Part shown: piece by piece, positions 24,207 through 32,738 of the stretch
Layout: each line of letters opens with the position of its first letter
How positions within the stretch are numbered: position 1 is the stretch's first letter
Assembly (NCBI GenBank): GCA_016201275.1
Contig: JACQDB010000047.1
Span: forward strand, 1-51,390
Origin: Acidobacteriota bacterium
GTDB taxonomy: Bacteria > Acidobacteriota > Blastocatellia > UBA7656
DNA: 51,390 bases
Direction of reading: 5' to 3'
Made by a program: the position numbers and the translations under genes
Notes under the pieces: model-generated
Seen by the model: only the letters and a program-made list of their open reading frames with translations
The model's database searches: none
What the model was told of the DNA's origin: nothing

Positions 24207-25337
24207 TCAGGCAGCTATGCGCGCGCCTTCCTCGCTTCTACGCATTTCATAAATTGAATCCATGGTCGCCGCCGCAATACTGAATTCGGCTTCGTCGCGG
24301 TAGAATTCGAGTTTGCCGCTCTCTTCGTTCAAATCAATCCACACCACATCGCCGAGTCGCACCTGACGAGTCGCGGCAAGATTGGCCAGCGCGTTGACGA
24401 CAAAGCGTTCGATGGCGCGTTTCAAATGACGCGCTCCGTAGCGCAAATCCACGCCTTCGTTCAACAAGAACTCTTTGGTGGCGTCGGTCGCCTTGAAGAT
24501 AAAGCGCTCGCCCATACCTTCATCAATGCGACGTTGTACGGCGCGCAATTCCAGGTCAAGAATCTGGCGCAACTGTTCGTGCTTGAGGCTGCGAAAGACC
24601 ACAACTTTGTCTATGCGATTCATAAACTCCGGCGAAAACTTGCGTCGCGCCGCGTCCATCGCCGTGCGATAAATCTTTTGATCGAGTTCCGATTCTTCCA
24701 TACCGGATTTCTTGCTCGGCGCAAAGCCTATGGAACCGGTGATCATTTCGCTCATTTCTTTGGCACCCAGATTCGAGGTCATAATAATCATAGTCTGGGA
24801 AAAATCTACCTGACGATTATCGCCAAGCGTCAGTCGGCCTTTGTCCAAAACACCGAGCAGCAACTGCCACAGCGAATCGGAGGCTTTTTCGATTTCATCG
24901 AATAACACAAAGGTAAACGGATTCGCTTCGGTGCGATACTTGTCGAGATTTTCCTGCGACAGTAAAGGCGAAGTTTCGCGGTGTCCGAGATAGCCCGGCG
25001 GCGAACCAATCAGCTTGGCAATTTCGTGCGAGTGCTGAAATTCGGCGCAATCAATTTTGATGACCGAGTTCGGGTCGCCGAAAATCATATCGGCAGCCGC
25101 TTCCACGACGTGAGTTTTACCGGCTCCGGTTGGGCCTAAGAACAACATCGTTCCAATAGGCCGATTGGTATTGGTCATCCCTGCCTGAAACACTTGATAG
25201 AGCGAGGTGATGCTTCGCAAGGCGCGCTCTTGTCCAATCACACGGCTCTTCAAACCATTTTCAAAGCCTTGGGCGCGTGGGCTTTTGGCTTCGGGGTCAA
25301 GAATTATCATTCGTCGTCTTTGTTCGTTGTTGTTCAT
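24207..25337 (-). CDS. ClpB D2-like stand-alone AAA+ ATPase
   Basis: This 376-aa protein corresponds to only the second AAA+ ring of ClpA/B unfoldases. Walker A is GPTGAGKT (about 67-74), Walker B is FVLFDEIEKA, sensor 1 is TSNLGAKE, the arginine finger lies in FSPEFMNRID, and sensor 2 is YGARHLKRAIE in the C-terminal D2-small domain. The pore-type loop reads GSPPGYLGH. The N-domain, D1 and middle domain of ClpB are absent, and no ClpP-binding loop is obvious. The ATG at 25337 is preceded by GAAGGTG; the longer frame to 25379 is unlikely. It may unfold or remodel complexes with an adaptor encoded elsewhere. Confidence 0.88.
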   Translation of the reverse strand: MNNNEQRRRMIILDPEAKSPRAQGFENGLKSRVIGQERALRSITSLYQVFQAGMTNTNRPIGTMLFLGPTGAGKTHVVEAAADMIFGDPNSVIKIDCAEFQHSHEIAKLIGSPPGYLGHRETSPLLSQENLDKYRTEANPFTFVLFDEIEKASDSLWQLLLGVLDKGRLTLGDNRQVDFSQTMIIMTSNLGAKEMSEMITGSIGFAPSKKSGMEESELDQKIYRTAMDAARRKFSPEFMNRIDKVVVFRSLKHEQLRQILDLELRAVQRRIDEGMGERFIFKATDATKEFLLNEGVDLRYGARHLKRAIERFVVNALANLAATRQVRLGDVVWIDLNEESGKLEFYRDEAEFSIAAATMDSIYEMRRSEEGARIAA

Positions 25338-26031
25338 CTTACACCTTCTTTCAGCGCTCCCATTATTTTGCGCTCTCAATTGTCTTTACCAAGTTGCACG
25401 TTGGACTTCAGTGCAACTTTGATGCCGCCTGCGGCTTTTATCGTTCGCCTGCTCTTGCGGCAACTCTCTATGGTTTGAATGCCTGCGGTCATTTATGTTG
25501 CAGCAAAGCTTTTTATGATGCCGCGCCTCATCAAGCAAACTTCTCATCCTCTTGACCGCACCTGCGGCTCTTCGTTATGACATACGAAAGACGCGCTCCT
25601 GACAGATGAAGTTTTACAGATTTTGTCACCAATTTCAGTTCCGGCGTTGGCATAATCTGTCACCTCTCTAGGGTAGTTGGACGATTGAATTCGTCATTCC
25701 CGCGTTCGCTTCTCAAAGCGCCCAGGCCTTGCGCCTCTTGTCATTCGCTTACACGGTCTCAGCCTTTCATAGTCCCAAATCTGAATACCCCTGTTCCAAA
25801 AATTGGACACCTGGTGTTCCAAAAAAGTTCCGCATACGATTTGCACTTGGCCTTACACTATTTGCTTCACGGCCAAGAGCGGCGCTGTGCTGCTGTCAAA
25901 ATTGCCCGGCCTTTTCCTTTTTGCCTCACGAACGATTGGCCGCGCCTGCCGCAAGTGGCGGCTTGGTTGGCGCGCTGACCATGCGCTATGATTGGCGCTT
26001 CAATCCAATGAAATTCAAGGGGAGAGTAGCG
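25338..26031. other. Large intergenic region between divergent genes
   Basis: This region of nearly 700 bp separates the AAA+ gene (minus) from the SDR gene (plus). An open frame runs into the SDR gene from 25729, but its first 101 codons show no protein-like character. Two related words, CAGATTTTGTCACC and TAATCTGTCACC, occur near 25617 and 25650, and TGTTCCAAAAA occurs twice near 25792 and 25815. These may be operator-type sites, but this is weak. Confidence 0.5.
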
Positions 26032-26808
26032 ATGAAACTGGCAGGCAAAGTAGCAATCATAACCGGCGGCGGCAAAGGCATAGGTCGCGCCATCGCAATT
26101 TTATTCGCCCAAGAAGGCGCAAGCGTGGTCATCAACGGCACCACCCAAGAAGCTCTCGAAGCAGTCGCCGCAGAGATCAAGCACAGCGGTGGGCAGGCCA
26201 TCGCTGTTCAAGCGGACATCGCCGATGAAGCGAACGTCACACGACTGATTGAAACGACGCTGGCCACTTTTGGCAGGATAGATATACTGGTCAACAACTC
26301 CGGCATTGCCGGGCCGACGGCTGCGGTCGTCAACGTCAAACTGGAAGATTGGCAGAGAACCTTTGCCGTCAATCTGACTGGCGCTTTCCTGTGCGCCAAA
26401 CACGCGCTGCCCACAATGATCGCGCAGCAGAGCGGCTGCATACTCAACATCACCTCGGTTGGCGGCTTGGGCGGCTATGCTTTGCGAAGCCCTTATTCAG
26501 CCTCGAAGTGGGGCATGATTGGCCTGACCAAAACGCTGGCGTTGGAAGTCGGGCGCGACAACATCAACGTCAACGCCATCGCCCCAGGCCCGGTGCGTGG
26601 GCCACGCATCGCAGCGGTGCTTGAAAAACGCGCCGCCGAAATGGGCTTGCCTTATGAACAAGTCGAACAAGAGATGGTCGCTGGCACGGCGCTCAAACGC
26701 ATGGTCGAAAACGAAGACATCGCGGCGATGGCCTTGTTTCTAGCCTCTGATGAAGGCCGCAACATCACCGGCGAAACCCTCAACATTTCCGCAGGGATGC
26801 GCGTGTAG
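26032..26808 (+). CDS. Short-chain dehydrogenase/reductase
   Basis: This 258-aa NAD(P)-dependent oxidoreductase has the classical SDR layout: cofactor motif TGGGKGIG (about 11-18), NNSG (near 90) in place of NNAG, catalytic Ser in NITSVGG, and the YSASK pair Tyr/Lys (about 158-162), followed by NAIAPGPVRGPR. The C-terminal region GETLNISAGMRV is usual for the family. The closest functional types are 3-oxoacyl-ACP reductase and sugar or alcohol dehydrogenases; the substrate is undetermined. The ATG at 26032 has GGAGA upstream, which decides the start against a much longer frame. Confidence 0.92.
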   Translation: MKLAGKVAIITGGGKGIGRAIAILFAQEGASVVINGTTQEALEAVAAEIKHSGGQAIAVQADIADEANVTRLIETTLATFGRIDILVNNSGIAGPTAAVVNVKLEDWQRTFAVNLTGAFLCAKHALPTMIAQQSGCILNITSVGGLGGYALRSPYSASKWGMIGLTKTLALEVGRDNINVNAIAPGPVRGPRIAAVLEKRAAEMGLPYEQVEQEMVAGTALKRMVENEDIAAMALFLASDEGRNITGETLNISAGMRV

Positions 26809-27383
26809 AAAGGAAGGCAAAAGGTAAGTTGCTTGCCTTGCAGAAAATATTTTTAGCAGCAATAGCGAAGCGCGTTTCGTCGTTCCGCCTGCAAGTATAG
26901 GTGTCCGCTATCAAACGCTGCCGCTTGCGACGACAACATATTTTTTTCACGTCAATAACTGACGGCTCCACGCCGAGCGTCGCTTGCACTTTCAACCGTC
27001 CGCAAACTTGCGGCGCTACATCAAGATGCCAAGTCCTCAACACTTTCTAAAATAGTGAATCCATCATAGGTGTAGCGCCTGCTTGGTAATGAAACCGCCG
27101 CCCATTCCATTACATCAGGAAAATTTCTCGAAGGCTTGCAGCGCTCCATCATTGACCATATAGCGAATGTCATTTATCCATGACCACAATACCTGGTCGA
27201 GAGCCGATCTCTGACCACCATGCGGCGGTCAAAGACCGCCTCTCAACCAATCGCGCATCTCTGCAAATGGCTATAAGTTGCTGTCATCCCTATTGCCATG
27301 CTTGGTTGCCAATTCATTTGCCCTTCCCCGCCGGTCTCGAATATGATTGCATTCTGCTTAAAATTCAATATAAAGGATCATTC
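26809..27383. other. Intergenic region with a MITE-core-like hairpin
   Basis: No gene is visible in this 575-bp region. At 27195-27248, GGTCGAGAGCCGATCTCTGACC is followed by GGCGGTCAAAGACCGCCTCTCAACC, a diverged relative of the MITE core (GTTGAGCGGCGGTC). The remainder is featureless. Confidence 0.5.
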
Positions 27384-28136
27384 ATGAAAGGGATTGTACT
27401 TGCCGGAGGACTGGGTTCCAGACTTTCTCCCCTCACTCGCATCACCAACAAGCATTTGTTGCCGGTTTATGATCGGCCTATGGTTTATTATCCGATTCAA
27501 ACGCTGGTTGAAGCGGGTATGGATGACATATTGATTGTCACTGGCGGCTACAGCGCTGGGGATTTTTTGAAGCTCCTGCGAAACGGCGCGGAGTTTGGCT
27601 TGCGTCATCTGAATTATGCTTATCAAGAAGGCGAAGGCGGCATCGCCGACGCTTTGAAACTCGCCGAAGACTTTGCTGATGGCGGTCCCGTGTGCGTCGT
27701 GTTGGGCGATAATATTTTAGAGAACAGCATCGCCACCTTCGTCAAAAAATTCCGTCATCAAGGCAGCGGTGCAAAGATTTTGATGTGCAAGGTTCCCGAC
27801 CCGCAACGCTTCGGCGTCCCTATATTTGACGGCGAACGCATTCTCCGCATCGAAGAGAAACCGCAAGCGCCGCAATCGCCTTATGCTGTCATCGGTGTGT
27901 ATATGTATGACAACCGGGTTTTCGACATCATCAAAACGCTGGTGCCAAGTGGGCGCGGCGAACTGGAAATCACCGATGTCAACAACGCCTACATTCAGAC
28001 CGGCGATATAAGTTGGGAAGTGATAGACGGCTGGTGGACCGACGCCGGAACCTTCGACAGCCTGCTCAATGCCTCCAATCTGGTGGCAGAATTGAAAGCC
28101 CGAAGTGGCGAGAAAAAAGTAGCTATTGTCAAATAA
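27384..28136 (+). CDS. Sugar-phosphate nucleotidyltransferase (short RmlA type)
   Basis: This 250-aa enzyme transfers a nucleotide to a sugar 1-phosphate, most like glucose-1-phosphate thymidylyltransferase. The N-terminal nucleotide-binding signature is GGLGSRLSPLTRITNKHLLPV (here residues 6-26, only partly quoted: GGLGSRLSPLT and NKHLLPVYDRPM). The metal/product site is VVLGDNI, followed by PQRFGVP and EEKPQ. The C-terminus has ELEITDVNNAY and WWTDAGTFDSL. It is about 40 aa shorter than E. coli RmlA, lacking the C-terminal oligomerisation segment, as in the short class. The ATG has AAGGA 8 nt upstream. No other dTDP-sugar gene is near. Confidence 0.92.
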   Translation: MKGIVLAGGLGSRLSPLTRITNKHLLPVYDRPMVYYPIQTLVEAGMDDILIVTGGYSAGDFLKLLRNGAEFGLRHLNYAYQEGEGGIADALKLAEDFADGGPVCVVLGDNILENSIATFVKKFRHQGSGAKILMCKVPDPQRFGVPIFDGERILRIEEKPQAPQSPYAVIGVYMYDNRVFDIIKTLVPSGRGELEITDVNNAYIQTGDISWEVIDGWWTDAGTFDSLLNASNLVAELKARSGEKKVAIVK

Positions 28137-28192
28137 GGCTTGATAACTTGTAATGTAGCCATCACTGCGCGACCTTATATAAGGAGGGAAAA

Positions 28193-28855
28193 ATGTTTGA
28201 ATTTACTACCGAGCAATCTTCAATAACTTATCGCTGGACATACGCAACAATGCTTCCTTCTTTACCAGTTCCTAGCACACCAGCATTTGCTAAATTGTGC
28301 CGAGAATTAAAAGCCTACGGTATGTCACCAGCAGGTGTTTCTCTTGAAGCACCTACCGCTTGGCTTTCGGATGCTAATTTTCGCATATTATTACTCGAAG
28401 AACGTGCGAATCTGCGTTTTTCTTTTGCCTGGTTTGAGTTGTTCGTTAGTAATGTTTCTCAAGGAGATGAGTCTGCGATTACCAGTATATTAGAAGCCGT
28501 ATTCTCCGCGATTCGTGAATTAGATAAAGATAGTAACTTAGGGAACGCACAAATAAGTTGGAATGCTCACCTCTCTCTTTCTGCAATTGAGTCTGGTAAG
28601 TTTTTAACTACTCATTTGGAACACGGAAGTAATGAGCCAAAACTGATACCCGATGCTTTTGCTTATAAGTTAAAGCTAGAAAATACTCTGGAAAATCGAG
28701 AGCCTCGCGTAGTCGTTGCAAATTCTGCTGTATTTGAAAACGCCATATTTGTCAGTTTCTCTATTGTTTATGTCTCACCCAATGAACCGATACAACTATC
28801 TGAGCAGTTCAGCCAAGATACTAAATTGATGTTAGAATTACTTGAGCTAAAATAG
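28193..28855 (+). CDS. Protein of unknown function in AT-rich island
   Basis: This 220-aa soluble protein is not recognised. It is acidic, has no signal peptide or membrane span, and looks like a mixed alpha/beta protein with hydrophobic strands such as LRFSFAWFELFVSN, AIFVSFSIVYVS and RVVVANSAVFENA. The gene is AT-richer than the adjacent nucleotidyltransferase and has a strong AAGGAGG ribosome-binding site. It is followed after 30 bp by the DUF5678 gene and then by the retropepsin gene, so the three look like one transferred unit. Confidence 0.75.
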   Translation: MFEFTTEQSSITYRWTYATMLPSLPVPSTPAFAKLCRELKAYGMSPAGVSLEAPTAWLSDANFRILLLEERANLRFSFAWFELFVSNVSQGDESAITSILEAVFSAIRELDKDSNLGNAQISWNAHLSLSAIESGKFLTTHLEHGSNEPKLIPDAFAYKLKLENTLENREPRVVVANSAVFENAIFVSFSIVYVSPNEPIQLSEQFSQDTKLMLELLELK

Positions 28856-28885
28856 AAATATCCAGTTAGAAGGAGATTAGTCAAG

Positions 28886-29479
28886 ATGAACTATCAAGGA
28901 CTATTCGGCTCACCTTTGACAGGCTTACCTATCGATATAGGAATAGTAGAAAAAAGAAATTCTACACAGACACCTGCCAATATAAATCCGCTAGGTATTA
29001 TCGGTCTTCAGGAGGTTGGGGCGAAAAGTAAACCCTATAAAGCAAGGGTAGAATCGCCTATCCCATTAAGCGATCAGCTTGCTCATAATGTTGCCATATT
29101 TCCTAAAACGGACCGCGTGAAAATTACCAAAGATGGTGTTTATATTCCGCAAAATATTTTAGGCGAGAATGTAGAAATAGAACACCAAGAAAATTGCTAT
29201 GCAGATGGAAGCGTTCAAGTGACAATCTTTTCATACCCACGCCATAGAAAAGCAAAAGTTCGCGAGGTAAAAACCATAGATTGCACCCTTGAATTAAAGT
29301 GGCTGGATGAATATCGCGACCAGTACATAGGAACATGGGTAGCACTCAAAGGTAGCCAATTACTTAGCTATGGAGAAAATGCTCGCGAGGTCTATGAAGC
29401 AGCACGCAAAGCAGGAGTGGAGAGTCCCGTCTTAATTCAAGTTGAGCCTAAAAATGATTTGCCATTTGGAGGATGGTAG
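28886..29479 (+). CDS. DUF5678-domain protein
   Basis: This 197-aa protein has a poorly conserved N-terminal part (about 1-80), an AbrB-like or beta-rich middle (about 75-135, RVKITKDGVYIPQNILGENVEIE quoted in part as VKITKDGVYIPQ), and a C-terminal DUF5678 domain: WLDEYRDQYIGTWVALKGSQ, then LLSYGENAREVYEAARKAG, ending in VLIQVEP. The last codons overlap the start of the retropepsin-like gene by 7 bp, so translation of the two is coupled. AAGGAG precedes its ATG. A link between DUF5678 and aspartic proteases is supported by a second pair at 40435-41155. Confidence 0.85.
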   Translation: MNYQGLFGSPLTGLPIDIGIVEKRNSTQTPANINPLGIIGLQEVGAKSKPYKARVESPIPLSDQLAHNVAIFPKTDRVKITKDGVYIPQNILGENVEIEHQENCYADGSVQVTIFSYPRHRKAKVREVKTIDCTLELKWLDEYRDQYIGTWVALKGSQLLSYGENAREVYEAARKAGVESPVLIQVEPKNDLPFGGW

Positions 29480-29907
29480 AAGTGCAACATACCCTTACTT
29501 TTGCCAAGCGACATTCATACGATACTGTGCTGACAGGGATTACCATACCCGTAGAACTGTGTATCGGGCAAAACCGCGTAACGATTCCTCTTGCGAAGTT
29601 GGACACGGGCGCAAGTTTTTGTATCTTTCAAAAAGAATTTGGTGAGGCTTTAGAGATAGACATTGAAAGTGGCTCATCGGTGCGAATTGAAACGGCAACC
29701 GGCTCGTTTTCAGCCTACGGACACCAAGTAATACTTTCTGCCTTAGGTTTTGAGTTCGATGTGATGGTCTATTTTGCCACGCTGCCCGGTTTTAATCGAA
29801 ATGTGCTTGGCAGACTTGGCTGGTTGCATCAAATACGTCTCGGATTGATTGATTACGATGGAACGCTATTTGTCAGCCAATATAATGACTCGAACGAAAC
29901 AGATTAA
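29473..29907 (+). CDS. Retropepsin-like aspartic protease
   Basis: This 144-aa protein has the single-domain retropepsin pattern: catalytic LDTGASFCIF (Asp44 by the ATG at 29473), a flap-like region, and the second hydrophobic signature RNVLGRLGWL. One Asp-Thr-Gly per chain means it must dimerise to be active. It has no signal peptide and should be cytoplasmic. The start lies in GGAGGATGG, within the end of the DUF5678 gene. Substrate unknown; the coupled DUF5678 protein is the first candidate for substrate, inhibitor or chaperone. The gene is AT-rich like its two upstream neighbours. Confidence 0.85.
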   Translation: MVEVQHTLTFAKRHSYDTVLTGITIPVELCIGQNRVTIPLAKLDTGASFCIFQKEFGEALEIDIESGSSVRIETATGSFSAYGHQVILSALGFEFDVMVYFATLPGFNRNVLGRLGWLHQIRLGLIDYDGTLFVSQYNDSNETD

Positions 29908-29939
29908 AGGAACCTCCTCACAATCTTCAAATGGCAATC

Positions 29940-31208
29940 TTACTCATGCCGGAGCGCCGCAATCGGGTCGAGGTTGGCGGCTTTGACGGCAGGCCATAAA
30001 CCGAAGATGATGCCGACAGCGACCGAGCCGATAAATCCGAACGCGCCTGCCCAAAATGGAATCACCATCGCCAGTGACGGCACGAGCGCCATCACGCCTT
30101 TCGCAATCAACCAGCCGAATAACAATCCCGCGCCGCCGCCGAGTCCGGTCAAAGTCACCGCTTCGGTTAAAAATTGCCAGATAATATCCGCCTTTTTTGC
30201 GCCCACGGCTTTGCGTATGCCAATCTCTCGCGTGCGTTCGGTGACCGCCACCAACATGATGTTCATTACGCCTATGCCGCCCACCAGAAAAGCGATACCG
30301 GAAATAAACATGGTTACGACAAAGACGCCGCCGATGATGTCATCGAAAACCTTGATAAAGGAATCCGAAGTCATCATCTCGAAATCATTATCAGCCATAG
30401 GCGAAACCCCTCGATGTATTCGCAGGGCTTGCTCAATCTGCACCAAGCCCTCTTTCATCTGCCCTTCGCGCATACGCGCTACAATGAAGTTGTCGTCAAT
30501 GGTCGGCAACATTTTGCGAAACGTCCAATAAGGAATGATGAAATCGTTATCGTCCTGATTTTCGCTGCCGAAGGGGCCGGCTTTGAATTTAGCAAAAGTG
30601 CCGACGACGGTGAAATTCTGTCCCAGGCAATTCACCTGTTTGCCTATAGGGTCTTCGCTGGGAAACAACGCCTCTACGACATTGAAGCCCAGCACGCAGA
30701 CATTGGCGCGATGTTCGTTTTCCACATCGTTGAAGTAACGCCCCTGCGCCATACGCACATTCATCACCAGTTCGCCAACCGGAAAGCCGCCCATAAATTG
30801 TGGACGAATCATGGATTTATCTTTGTACTTCAATTCCGGCGGCGCAGGCGGCGGCTGTCCGGGAATCATAATCACATAGGCCAGCCCCGGCACTACGTAT
30901 TCAACGGCGGGTGCGGTCTCCCTGATAAACTGCGCGTCTTCGTAGGTCAGCGGCTTGCGGTTTTTGATGGCCGCAGGCAGATCGCCCGATTGCAGAAAGG
31001 GATAGCGCCACAGATAAACATTGCGCGTACCAAAGCCTTCCATCTGGTCAACAATGGTCTGGCGAAACCCATTCAACACGGCGGCCATTTCGACGATGAC
31101 CAACACGCCTATGAAGACGCCTAGTATGGTCAGCGCGGCGCGAAACTTATACTCCACCAGTGTCGCCATCGCCAGTTTGGTATTTTCTCTGATTCCTGAA
31201 AAATTCAT
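29940..31208 (-). CDS. MacB-type ABC permease, FtsX family (second of two)
   Basis: This 422-aa protein has the MacB layout: transmembrane helix 1 at about 24-46 (AALTILGVFIGVLVIVEMAAVLNG in part), a large periplasmic domain (about 50-280), and three C-terminal helices in an FtsX domain (about 290-415) with the signature VTERTREIGIRKAVGAKKADI. These permeases couple ATP hydrolysis to periplasmic mechanotransmission. It follows a paralogue by 75 bp, and no ATPase gene is adjacent. The ribosome-binding AAGGA 6 nt before the ATG is contributed by a TAGTCCN-type heptad repeat in the spacer. Confidence 0.9.
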   Translation of the reverse strand: MNFSGIRENTKLAMATLVEYKFRAALTILGVFIGVLVIVEMAAVLNGFRQTIVDQMEGFGTRNVYLWRYPFLQSGDLPAAIKNRKPLTYEDAQFIRETAPAVEYVVPGLAYVIMIPGQPPPAPPELKYKDKSMIRPQFMGGFPVGELVMNVRMAQGRYFNDVENEHRANVCVLGFNVVEALFPSEDPIGKQVNCLGQNFTVVGTFAKFKAGPFGSENQDDNDFIIPYWTFRKMLPTIDDNFIVARMREGQMKEGLVQIEQALRIHRGVSPMADNDFEMMTSDSFIKVFDDIIGGVFVVTMFISGIAFLVGGIGVMNIMLVAVTERTREIGIRKAVGAKKADIIWQFLTEAVTLTGLGGGAGLLFGWLIAKGVMALVPSLAMVIPFWAGAFGFIGSVAVGIIFGLWPAVKAANLDPIAALRHE

Positions 31209-31283
31209 GGTTAGTCCTTAGTCATCAGTCCGTAGCCCATAGTCCTTTGTCATTGGTTCCTGCGAATGACTGCCGACTGATGA
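31209..31283. repeat. TAGTCCN-type heptads between permease genes
   Basis: The spacer contains TTAGTCCTTAGTCATCAGTCCGTAGCC and further AGTCC words, the same repeat type as at 1678-1779. On the minus strand its end reads GACTAAGGACTAACC directly before ATG. Confidence 0.7.
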
Positions 31284-32564
31284 CTATTCCGATCTCAAGG
31301 CTTCAATCGGGTCGAGGCTTCCGGCACGCCGCGCTGGATAAATGCCGAAGAAGATGCCGATCACCGTTGAAAGCCCCAACGCTACTGCCGGGGCCCATAA
31401 GGGAAAGGCCGCCGGTAAAGGCGTGAACGTGCCGATCATCCAAGAGAAACCGTAAGCAATCGAAACGCCGATTGCGCCGCCGACGCTGCACAACACTACA
31501 GACTCAACCAAAAATTGCCTGACCACATCCTGTTGCCGTGCGCCTATGGCTTTGCGTATGCCGATCTCTTTGGTGCGTTCGACTACCGACACCAGCATGA
31601 TGTTCATAATCACTATGCCGCCGACGACCAGCGATATGCCGACGACAAACAGCGCTACGGAAAAAATCACCCGCGTCAAATTGTCGAATAATTGATTGAC
31701 GCCTTCCGAAGTTATCATGCCGAAGTCATCTTCGTCGTGATACGACAAGCTGTGCTGATTGCGTAGGATGAAGCGCGCCTGATCCTGCGCCTGCAACATC
31801 TGTCCGGCTTTGGCCTTGATGGAAATATTGACGGTGCGACGCGAGCCGTAAATTTTCTGAAAGGTGGAAAGCGGTATCTTGGCATAGTTGTCACGCGATT
31901 GCCCAAACACCGTGCCTTTCTTTTCGCCTATGCCGACGACGGTGTAATGATGGTCGTCTATCTGTATATCTTTGCCTATGGGGTCGCGCCCGCCGTAGAG
32001 TTTTTCGGCAATCTCCCAACCGATGTAAGCGACAAAACGCGAGTGGTCATTTTCCCAGTCGAGCAGGTTGCGCCCGGCCTCGGTTTGATGGCCTTCGATC
32101 TCCATGATGTTGGGAGTGATGCCGCCGACATCCACATTCTCTACGCTCTGGCCGTTGGCCTTCAACAACATGGTTTTATGGGTTTCCGCGCCCACCGCTT
32201 CGCAGGCGTCGCAATACCGACGCACCGCCTCAACTTCGCTGTTGTGAATTTCGGGATTGCGCTTGAGCATTTTGAAATACTCATCGGGATTGGTGACGAT
32301 GGGAAACTGCGTCACCACAAAAGTGTTGGGGCCGAAATTCGAGACCTTCTCTTTCCAGTAACGGTCAAGCCCTTCGATTATCGAAATCACCGAGATAATC
32401 GAAGTGATGCCGATAATGATGCCAAGCAGAGTCAAAAACGAGCGCAGCTTGTTAGCCCACAGCGAATCCAAAGCGATGCCTATGTATTCATAAACGCCAG
32501 CATTGCCGCTTGATTTCCGGCGGTCGGTTACGGTCTGGAGTTTCGTTAAAGAGGTGGTTGCCAT
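31284..32564 (-). CDS. MacB-type ABC permease, FtsX family (first of two)
   Basis: This 426-aa paralogue of the next gene has helix 1 at about 38-62 (SFLTLLGIIIGITSIISVISI), a MacB periplasmic core domain (about 65-290), and a C-terminal FtsX domain with VSVVERTKEIGIRKAIGARQQDV and DPIEALRSE at the end. The pair could form a heterodimeric permease. An ATPase and a periplasmic adaptor must come from elsewhere. The N-terminal 30 residues are polar and cytoplasmic. The substrate is unknown; MacB relatives export peptides, macrolides or lipoproteins. Confidence 0.9.
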   Translation of the reverse strand: MATTSLTKLQTVTDRRKSSGNAGVYEYIGIALDSLWANKLRSFLTLLGIIIGITSIISVISIIEGLDRYWKEKVSNFGPNTFVVTQFPIVTNPDEYFKMLKRNPEIHNSEVEAVRRYCDACEAVGAETHKTMLLKANGQSVENVDVGGITPNIMEIEGHQTEAGRNLLDWENDHSRFVAYIGWEIAEKLYGGRDPIGKDIQIDDHHYTVVGIGEKKGTVFGQSRDNYAKIPLSTFQKIYGSRRTVNISIKAKAGQMLQAQDQARFILRNQHSLSYHDEDDFGMITSEGVNQLFDNLTRVIFSVALFVVGISLVVGGIVIMNIMLVSVVERTKEIGIRKAIGARQQDVVRQFLVESVVLCSVGGAIGVSIAYGFSWMIGTFTPLPAAFPLWAPAVALGLSTVIGIFFGIYPARRAGSLDPIEALRSE

Positions 32565-32738
32565 GTCTATGTTGGTTTATAACCCCTCAACGGGAAGGGG
32601 TCAATAAACCGTGCCTTTTATTTTTCTGAGACGGGTCAGCAAACCGCTACGAACACTTCATACGCCAGACCGGACAGTTGAGTTGAAAGAAAGATGGCCT
32701 TTTGCAGAATTAAATTTATTGCCTATACTGAAATCATC

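Noticed and set aside
25729-26031. N-terminal extension of the SDR gene by 101 codons
   Set aside because: The extension has no protein-like pattern and the SDR fold starts at 26032 with its own GGAGA site.
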